In this document: in pieces, positions 5,839-11,166 of the stretch
Layout: each line of letters opens with the position of its first letter
Position numbering within the stretch: position 1 is the first letter of the stretch
Source of the DNA: Bacteroidota bacterium
GTDB taxonomy: Bacteria; Bacteroidota; Bacteroidia; Bacteroidales; Prolixibacteraceae
Reading direction: 5' to 3'
Assembly: GCA_030695265.1 (NCBI GenBank)
Contig: JAUYTA010000660.1
Location: forward strand, 1-11,166
Length of the DNA stretch: 11,166 nucleotides
Program-made: the position numbers and the translations under genes
Notes under the pieces: model-generated
Told to the model about the DNA's origin: nothing
The model's database searches: none
Seen by the model: the letters and a program-made list of their open reading frames with translations, nothing else

Positions 5839-7947
5839 CTATTTCAGTCCTCTTCTTTTCAGCAATGGTTCAATAGATGGTTCCTGACCACGGAAGTTTT
5901 TGTAAATCGCCATTCCTTCGTCTGATCCGCATTTGCTCAACAGTGTACGGAATTTGGCAGCATATTCAGGATTGAAAAGGTCGCCGCTTTGTTTGAACGC
6001 ATCAAAAGCATCGGCATCCAGCACCGCAGCCCATATGTAAACGTAGTATCCGGCTGAATAACCTCCCGAGAAAATATGCGAAAAATAGGTACTGCGGTAG
6101 CGTGGAACAATTTCATCTATCAGGCCAATATTGTCCATTGCTGTTTTTTCGAAAGCTTCCACATCGCCTTCAAAAGCTTTTGTGTGCCAGTCCATGTCGA
6201 GCAACGATGCAGCAAGGTATTCAACCGTTTCGAAACCCTGGTTGAACTGTGCGCTTTTGACCAGTTTGGCAATCAATGCTTCGGGAATTACCTCGCCCGT
6301 TTCGTAATGTTTGGCATAAGCGCGGAGAACTTCAGGCTCTTTTGCCCAGTTTTCCATGATTTGCGATGGAAGTTCAACAAAGTCGCGGGCCACAACTCCG
6401 GCAGTACGACGGTAGGTTCCATGCGTGAACAATGCGTGGAAAGCGTGCCCGGCTTCGTGGAACAAAGTGGTTACCTCGTCAAAACTTAGCAAAGCAGGAA
6501 CATTGCCTGCCGGACGTGTGAAATTACAAACGATGGAAACTACGGGTGTAATCATTTGTCCGTTAATGTATGATTGGTCGCGGTATCCGGTTTGCCATGC
6601 TCCGTTGCTTTTTCCGGGGCGCGGGTGGAAATCCATGTAGAAAACGCCAATGTGTTTGCCATCGGCTTCCTGAACTTCGTAAGCAATGGCTTCTTCGTTG
6701 TACAACGGAATGTCGGCTCTTTTTATGAATTGTACACCATAAAGTTTGGTGGCTACATAAAACATTCCGTCAACCACATTTTCGAGCTTGAAATAGGGTT
6801 TCAACTGTGCTTCGTCCAAATCGTATTTTGCTTTGCGAACTTTTTCGGCATAATACCACCAGTCCCACATTTCCAGTTCAAATTTTCCACCTTCTTTTTT
6901 GATCATGGCCTGCATATCGGCACGTTCTGTTTTTGCTCTTTCGAGTGCCGGAGTCCATAGTTTCATCAGGAATTCGTTGATGGTTTCAGGAGTTTTGGCC
7001 ATGTTGACATCAACAGTATAAGCTGCATGATTTTCAAAATCAAGCAATTTGGCCCGTTGGTCGCGCAGTTTTACGATTTTTTCGATTACCTGTTTGTTGT
7101 CGAATTCGTTGTTGTTATTGCCACGATTGGTGTAACCTTTGTACAGTTTTTCGCGCAATTCGCGGTTTTCGGCATATTGAAGGAATGGGATCATGCTGGG
7201 TTTTTGCAACGTGAACATCCATTTTCCTTCCAGACTGTCACCTTTGGCCAATTCGGCAGCGGCAGCAATCACATCGGCAGGCAAACCTTTCAGTTCGGCT
7301 TCATTTTCGACCACCATTTTGAAATTTTTATTGGTTTCTGCCAGCGTATTTTCACCGAATTTCAGTTCCAGCATCGAAAGCTCATCGTTCAACTTGCGCA
7401 GTTCTGCCTGTTTTTCTTCTGAAAGGTTTGCGCCGTTCCGTTCAAAATCCTGGTAGTATTTCTCAACCACACGCAATTGCTCGGCATCCAGATTCAGCTC
7501 ATTGCGTTTTTCGTAAACAGCTTTCACCTTTGCAAACAATTCTTTGTTCAGCATGATGTTGTTGCTGTGAGTGGTCAGTTTTGGGGTGATTTCGCGTGCC
7601 AAAGCCTGCATTTCGTCATTGGTATTGGCCGAATTCTGGTTGAAGAAGACGTAAGTTGCTCTTTTAAGTAAATCACCTGACAGGTCAAAAGCCAAAATAG
7701 TATTGTCGAAAGTAGCTTCATCCTTGTTATCGGTGATCGTTTTTATTTCAGCTACCTGTTCCGAAATTCCCTCCTCGATGGCTGGTAAGTATTGTTCCAT
7801 CTTTATTTCGTTGAAAGGTGGAACCTGATGAGGTGTTTTGTACTCGCTAAAAAATGGATTACTCATGTCTTTCTTTGGTGCTTTTGATGTGTTGCACGAG
7901 CTTAAAATTAGTGCAACAGCAACGATTGAAATTCCTGATTTAAACAT
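5839..7947 (-). CDS. M3-family zinc metallopeptidase lipoprotein (Dcp/oligopeptidase A-like), downstream copy
   Basis: A 702-residue protein starting at the ATG at 7947. It has a lipoprotein signal with lipobox LSSC, the lipidated cysteine being C18 (ILSSCNTSKAPKKD). The residues after it are not the acidic run used for surface export in Bacteroidota, so a periplasm-facing anchor is likelier. The M3 catalytic core is intact: HEAGH at 497-501 gives two zinc-ligand histidines and the catalytic glutamate, and DFVELPSQ supplies the third ligand at about E525. The substrate-side block HIFSGGYSAGYYVYIWAAVLDADAF near the C-terminus is typical of the Dcp/oligopeptidase A branch. These enzymes degrade short peptides, either as dipeptidyl carboxypeptidases or oligopeptidases; which one cannot be told. 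Length is normal for the family. A closely related gene lies 92 bp upstream on the same strand, and no promoter box was seen between them, so the two may be co-transcribed. Confidence 0.93.
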   Translation of the reverse strand: MFKSGISIVAVALILSSCNTSKAPKKDMSNPFFSEYKTPHQVPPFNEIKMEQYLPAIEEGISEQVAEIKTITDNKDEATFDNTILAFDLSGDLLKRATYVFFNQNSANTNDEMQALAREITPKLTTHSNNIMLNKELFAKVKAVYEKRNELNLDAEQLRVVEKYYQDFERNGANLSEEKQAELRKLNDELSMLELKFGENTLAETNKNFKMVVENEAELKGLPADVIAAAAELAKGDSLEGKWMFTLQKPSMIPFLQYAENRELREKLYKGYTNRGNNNNEFDNKQVIEKIVKLRDQRAKLLDFENHAAYTVDVNMAKTPETINEFLMKLWTPALERAKTERADMQAMIKKEGGKFELEMWDWWYYAEKVRKAKYDLDEAQLKPYFKLENVVDGMFYVATKLYGVQFIKRADIPLYNEEAIAYEVQEADGKHIGVFYMDFHPRPGKSNGAWQTGYRDQSYINGQMITPVVSIVCNFTRPAGNVPALLSFDEVTTLFHEAGHAFHALFTHGTYRRTAGVVARDFVELPSQIMENWAKEPEVLRAYAKHYETGEVIPEALIAKLVKSAQFNQGFETVEYLAASLLDMDWHTKAFEGDVEAFEKTAMDNIGLIDEIVPRYRSTYFSHIFSGGYSAGYYVYIWAAVLDADAFDAFKQSGDLFNPEYAAKFRTLLSKCGSDEGMAIYKNFRGQEPSIEPLLKRRGLK

Positions 7948-7992
7948 TATAAAAGGATTTATTTTTTAGTAATTACTTGAATATTTTCTATT

Positions 7993-8034
7993 TTACTCAC
8001 CCCAAGCCCGAGTTCTCGGGCTTGGGGTGAGTAA
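7993..8034. repeat. Perfect 19-bp inverted repeat between the two peptidase genes
   Basis: Positions 7993-8011 pair without mismatch with 8016-8034 around a 4-base GTTC loop; the core is CACCCCAAGCCCGA. The element starts five bases after the stop codon of the upstream peptidase (8040-8042, minus strand). Neither side has a T-run: the minus strand continues AATAGAAAA and the plus strand TGAAAT. It is therefore not a textbook intrinsic terminator. It may be a palindromic (REP-like) unit or an mRNA-stabilising or attenuating stem between two cistrons. Confidence 0.8.
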
Positions 8035-8039
8035 TGAAA

Positions 8040-10145
8040 TTATTTTAATCCACGGTTTTTCAACAATGGTTCAATAGAAGGTTCCTGTCCCCGGAAATTC
8101 TTGTAAATAACCATTCCGTCGTCGGTTCCGCATTTGGTTAATAAGGTGCGGAATTTGGCAGCGTATTCAGGGTTGAAAATGTTGCCGCTTTGTTTAAACG
8201 CATCGAAAGCATCGGCATCCAGCACGGCAGCCCAGATGTAAACGTAATATCCGGCTGAATAACCTCCGGAGAAAATATGTGAAAAATAGGTACTGCGGTA
8301 GCGTGGTACAATTTCGTCAATCAGGCCGATTTTATTCATCGAAGCTTTCTCGGAAGCTTCCACGTCGCCGTTAAATGGTTGGGTGTGCAAGTCCATATCA
8401 AGTAATGCAGCAGCCAGATATTCAACGGTTTCGAAACCCTGATTGAACTGTGCGCTTTTGGTCAGTTTGGTAATCAATGCTTCAGGAATTACCTCGCCGG
8501 TTTGGTAATGTTTGGCGTAAACGCGGAGAACTTCAGGCTCAGAAGCCCAGTGTTCCATGATTTGTGACGGAAGTTCTACAAAATCGCGGGCTACTTCTCT
8601 TGAAGTTCTGCGATAGGGTCCGTCAGCAAATAAAGTGTGAAATGCATGTCCGGCTTCGTGGAATAAAGTAGTAACCTCTTCGTAGCTTAAAAGGGCAGGG
8701 ACATCTCCTGCCGGGCGGGTGAAATTACATACGACGGAAACTACGGGAGTAATCCGTTGTCCGTTTTCGTATGATTGGCCGCGGTAATTGGTACACCATG
8801 CGCCATTGTTTTTTCCGGGGCGGGGATGGTAATCCATATAGAAAACGCCAATGTGTTTACCATCAGCTTCCTGAACTTCGTAAGCAATGACTTCCTCATG
8901 ATAAACCGGAATGTCGTCGCGTTTTATGAACTGTACACCATAAAGTTTGCTGGCCACGTAAATCATTCCGTCAACCACATTTTCGAGTTTGAAATAAGGT
9001 TTAATCTGCGCTTCGTCCAGATCGTATTTTGCTTTGCGTACTTTTTCGGCATAATACCACCAGTCCCACGATTCGAGTTTGAAATTTCCGCCTTCTTTGT
9101 TGATCATGGCCTGCATATCGGCGCGTTCAACTTTGGCCCGTTCGAGTGCCGATGTCCAAAGCTTCATCAGGAAATTATTGATATTTTCGGGTGTTTCTGC
9201 CATATTGATATCCACAGAATAAGCAGCAAAATTGTTGAAACCTAACAGTTTTGCACGTTTGTCGCGCAGGGTGATCATTTTGCCGATAATTTCTTTGTTG
9301 TCGTTGGCATTGTTGTTATTGCCACGGCCAATATATCCTTTGTACAGTTTTTCGCGCAGTTCGCGTTTTTCGGCGTACTGCAGGAAAGGTAACATACTCG
9401 GTTTTTGCAAGGTGAAAATCCATTTTCCTTCCATGCTGTCTTTTTTTGCCTGTTCGGCAGCGGCAGTAATTACATCGGACGGAAGTCCTTTCAGATCGGC
9501 TTCATTTTCGACCACCATTTTGAAATTCTTATTGGTTTCGGCCAGCATATTTTCACCGAACTGGAGGCTCAACATCGAAAGTTCGTCGTTCATCTTGCGA
9601 AGTTCGGCTTGCTGTTCATCCGACAGGTTGGCGCCATTCCTTTCAAAATCCTGATAATATTTTTCGACTACCCGTAATTGTTCAGCATTCAGATTTAGCT
9701 CATTACGTTTTTCGTAAACAGCTTTTACCCTGGCAAACAATTCTTTGTTCAGCATGATGTTGTCGCGGTGAGCCGACATTTTTGGGGTTATTTCACGGGC
9801 TAGCGCCTGCATTTCGTCGTTGGTATTGGCCGATTTCAGGGTTGAAAAAATACTGGCTTTCCGAAGCAGTTCTCCCGATTGGTCGAATGCAAGCATGGTG
9901 TTGTCAAACGATGGTTCTTCCTTGTTGTCTGTAATTGCTTTAATTTCAGTAAGCTGTTCTTCAATTCCGGCGTCAATTGCCGGCATAAAATGCTCCAGTT
10001 TTATTTCATTGAATGGCGGCACCTGGAACGGTGTGTTGTACTCGCCGAAGAATGGATTACTCATGTCTCTCTTTGGTTCTTTGCTTGTGTTGCAGGCCGT
10101 CGCGAACAAAGCAAGGCCAATGACTGATAAAACGATTTTTTTCAT
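8040..10145 (-). CDS. M3-family zinc metallopeptidase lipoprotein (Dcp/oligopeptidase A-like), upstream copy
   Basis: A 701-residue protein starting at the ATG at 10145, clearly paralogous to the next gene: by eye about four in five residues match over the full length, and even the post-lipobox sequence (CNTSK, then DMSNPFF) is shared. The lipobox is ATAC with C18. The active site is intact: HEAGH at 496-500 and DFVELPSQ with E at about 524, and HIFSGGYSAGYYVYIW is unchanged. The expected role is breakdown of peptides in the periplasm. The odd point is residues 99-104, IFSTLK, where the other copy has YVFFNQN. The DNA here reads FFNP in a shifted frame, consistent with two indels that cancel out. 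The copies also differ around the residues following HEAGH (ADGPYRRTSREVARD against THGTYRRTAGVVARD), which may reflect different substrates. It is divergent from pheT. Confidence 0.93.
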   Translation of the reverse strand: MKKIVLSVIGLALFATACNTSKEPKRDMSNPFFGEYNTPFQVPPFNEIKLEHFMPAIDAGIEEQLTEIKAITDNKEEPSFDNTMLAFDQSGELLRKASIFSTLKSANTNDEMQALAREITPKMSAHRDNIMLNKELFARVKAVYEKRNELNLNAEQLRVVEKYYQDFERNGANLSDEQQAELRKMNDELSMLSLQFGENMLAETNKNFKMVVENEADLKGLPSDVITAAAEQAKKDSMEGKWIFTLQKPSMLPFLQYAEKRELREKLYKGYIGRGNNNNANDNKEIIGKMITLRDKRAKLLGFNNFAAYSVDINMAETPENINNFLMKLWTSALERAKVERADMQAMINKEGGNFKLESWDWWYYAEKVRKAKYDLDEAQIKPYFKLENVVDGMIYVASKLYGVQFIKRDDIPVYHEEVIAYEVQEADGKHIGVFYMDYHPRPGKNNGAWCTNYRGQSYENGQRITPVVSVVCNFTRPAGDVPALLSYEEVTTLFHEAGHAFHTLFADGPYRRTSREVARDFVELPSQIMEHWASEPEVLRVYAKHYQTGEVIPEALITKLTKSAQFNQGFETVEYLAAALLDMDLHTQPFNGDVEASEKASMNKIGLIDEIVPRYRSTYFSHIFSGGYSAGYYVYIWAAVLDADAFDAFKQSGNIFNPEYAAKFRTLLTKCGTDDGMVIYKNFRGQEPSIEPLLKNRGLK

Positions 10146-10504
10146 CTGTTTATATTTTGATTTTTAATTGTCAGATGGAACTCGCCAATAATCATTCTCC
10201 TGTGTGAGAGGTGATTCTCATGGCTCGTTTCATGTGTGAATTATTTTTGTTTTTAATTTTAGTTTAATCCTGAAATATTGGTGATTTGTAACAGGCTGCT
10301 AAATTAAAGATTATGTGATGTTTCAAACCTGATAAAAGTCGTGAAAAGAGATTAAACATGATATTTTTCAGGAATTGATTAATTGAGGAAGCTCATCGGA
10401 ACATTACCTCAATTTGTCTTTATTTTACACTTCATTTTCTTCCCTCACCCCAATTTTTGTTTACTTTTGCCGATCATTGAATTTCAGAAGTAAAAGACAA
10501 AAAT
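10146..10504. promoter_or_regulatory. Divergent intergenic region between M3 peptidase and pheT
   Basis: An AT-rich stretch of 359 bases with no credible gene. It must hold the minus-strand promoter for the peptidase pair, for which no good box was seen near 10145, and the plus-strand promoter for pheT, which is visible at 10462. A TATTTTTG (10242-10249) also fits the box on the plus strand but lies far from pheT and is probably chance in AT-rich DNA. ATTCTC occurs twice (near 10193 and 10214). No riboswitch, tRNA or leader peptide for pheT was recognised. Confidence 0.5.
10462..10469 (+). promoter_or_regulatory. Bacteroidota -7 promoter box of pheT
   Basis: TACTTTTG matches the Bacteroidota sigma-ABfr -7 consensus TAnnTTTG exactly. 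It lies 35 bases before the pheT ATG, giving a short leader of roughly 30 bases. The expected -33 TTTG is not perfect; the T-rich TTTTCT around 10435-10440 is the nearest match at suitable spacing. Confidence 0.55.
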
Positions 10505-11166
10505 ATGAACATATCTTATCGCTGGTTAAAAGAATACATTAATCTTGACTATACGCCAAATGAAGTTGCCGCATTCCTCACCCAGATTGGACTGGAAGTG
10601 GGAAGCATGGAAGAGGTTGAAACAGTAAAAGGTGGAATGAAAGGGTTGGTAATCGGTGAAGTTGTTACCTGTGAACAACATCCGGATTCCGATCATTTGA
10701 GCAAAACGACCGTGAATGTTGGCAATGGCGAAATTCTGCCCATTGTTTGTGGCGCTTCTAATGTGGCTGCAGGGCAAAAAGTGGTGGTGGCAACTGTCGG
10801 AACTACCTTGTACGACGGCGATACAGAGTTTAAAATCAAGAAATCGAAAATACGTGGTGAAGCTTCGGAAGGAATGATTTGTGCCGAAGATGAAATTGGA
10901 TTGGGAAGCAGTCACGATGGCATTATGGTTCTCGATCCGGCAGCGGTTCTGGGAACTCCGGCCAGTAAATATTTCAAAATTGAATCTGATTTTGTGCTTG
11001 AAGTGGATTTGACACCCAACCGCATCGACAGTGCTTCGCACATCGGAATCGCCCGCGATTTGGCAGCTTACATCTCACAAAAACACGAAATATCCTATCG
11101 CCGTCCATCGGTTGAGGCATTTAAAGTTGACAATCATTCGCTTGAAATTCCGGTCGAGGTTCAAAA
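10505..11166 (+). CDS. pheT: Phenylalanine--tRNA ligase beta subunit, partial (N-terminal 220 residues)
   Basis: The frame starts at the ATG at 10505 and is open to the right edge. The start MNISYRWLKEYI is the typical PheT N-terminus. Residues about 42-152 form the tRNA-binding OB-fold domain, with GLVIGEVV, HPDSDHL (59-65), IVCGASNV, GQKVVVATVG, SKIRGEASEGMICAEDEIGL and HDGIMVL. The B1/B3-region signature VDLTPNRIDSASHIGIARDLAA follows (167-187). PheT pairs with PheS as an alpha2-beta2 enzyme that charges tRNA-Phe in the cytoplasm; the beta subunit provides tRNA contacts and editing. Full-length proteins are about 800 residues, so roughly a quarter is present. pheS is not immediately upstream, so the two subunits are unlinked here, as is common in Bacteroidota. 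A TAnnTTTG promoter box lies 35 bases upstream. Confidence 0.97.
   Translation, partial: MNISYRWLKEYINLDYTPNEVAAFLTQIGLEVGSMEEVETVKGGMKGLVIGEVVTCEQHPDSDHLSKTTVNVGNGEILPIVCGASNVAAGQKVVVATVGTTLYDGDTEFKIKKSKIRGEASEGMICAEDEIGLGSSHDGIMVLDPAAVLGTPASKYFKIESDFVLEVDLTPNRIDSASHIGIARDLAAYISQKHEISYRRPSVEAFKVDNHSLEIPVEVQ

Noticed and set aside
6076..7456. Several plus-strand open frames of 70-140 codons opposite the downstream M3 peptidase
   Set aside because: They lie antisense to a gene with an intact catalytic motif, are cysteine- and phenylalanine-rich as expected for mirror frames, and repeat at the equivalent place in the paralogous copy. They are coding shadows.
8775..10167. Plus-strand open frames up to 156 codons opposite the upstream M3 peptidase
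   Set aside because: Same reason: antisense shadows that parallel those in the duplicate gene, with no recognisable domain.
10242..10249. TATTTTTG on the plus strand as a pheT promoter
   Set aside because: It fits TAnnTTTG but is more than 250 bases from the start in AT-rich DNA, and a better-placed exact match exists at 10462-10469.
10526..11041. 171-codon minus-strand frame opposite pheT
   Set aside because: It overlaps the tRNA-binding domain of pheT, whose sequence is unmistakable. The antisense protein is rich in F, H, S and N and resembles no known family.
1..11166. CRISPR arrays, tRNA or rRNA genes
   Set aside because: No regularly spaced repeats of suitable length and no tRNA-like cloverleaf or rRNA sequence was recognised. 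The only array is the 7-bp tandem repeat without spacers.

Overview
The window comes from a member of the Bacteroidota. The evidence is a SusC-type TonB-dependent transporter beside a membrane-anchored propeller/Y_Y_Y/HTH regulator, lipoprotein M3 peptidases, a TAnnTTTG-type promoter box in front of pheT, and an almost complete lack of Shine-Dalgarno sites. Protein style suggests the marine/anaerobic Marinilabiliales side of the phylum (Prolixibacteraceae-like), but that is only an impression. No rRNA, tRNA, CRISPR array or insertion sequence was seen.

Left part (1-4343): the 5' third of a susC-like gene runs leftward off the window from a start at 1200. A large one-component transmembrane regulator of the SusR kind runs rightward from about 1521. 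Their shared intergenic region holds a perfect 14-bp palindrome that is a good candidate operator. Together they look like the edge of a polysaccharide- or glycan-utilization locus: the regulator would sense a ligand in the periplasm and switch on the divergent transporter. The substrate cannot be read from this window.

Middle (4353-5589): a hairpin terminator shared by convergent genes, then two leftward genes forming a phage-type lysis pair. These are a signal-less GH108 N-acetylmuramidase followed by a 3TM-type holin. No other phage gene is present. The 171-bp gap between them contains two GC-rich REP/MITE-like hairpin elements, one of which places a GGAGG just in front of the holin start.

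Right part (5750-10145): two tandem, closely related M3-family zinc metallopeptidase lipoproteins on the minus strand, clearly a gene duplication. They are separated by 92 bp with a perfect 19-bp stem. The upstream copy shows a short internal stretch explained by two compensating indels. A terminator and a 7-bp tandem repeat lie after the downstream copy.

Far right (10505-11166): the 5' end of pheT (phenylalanyl-tRNA synthetase beta subunit) on the plus strand, behind a recognisable Bacteroidota promoter box. The 359-bp divergent gap before it holds no gene. Most of the window is ordinary for the phylum. The points most worth a second look are the susC/regulator palindrome, the orphan lysis pair with its inserted repeats, and the duplicated peptidases.
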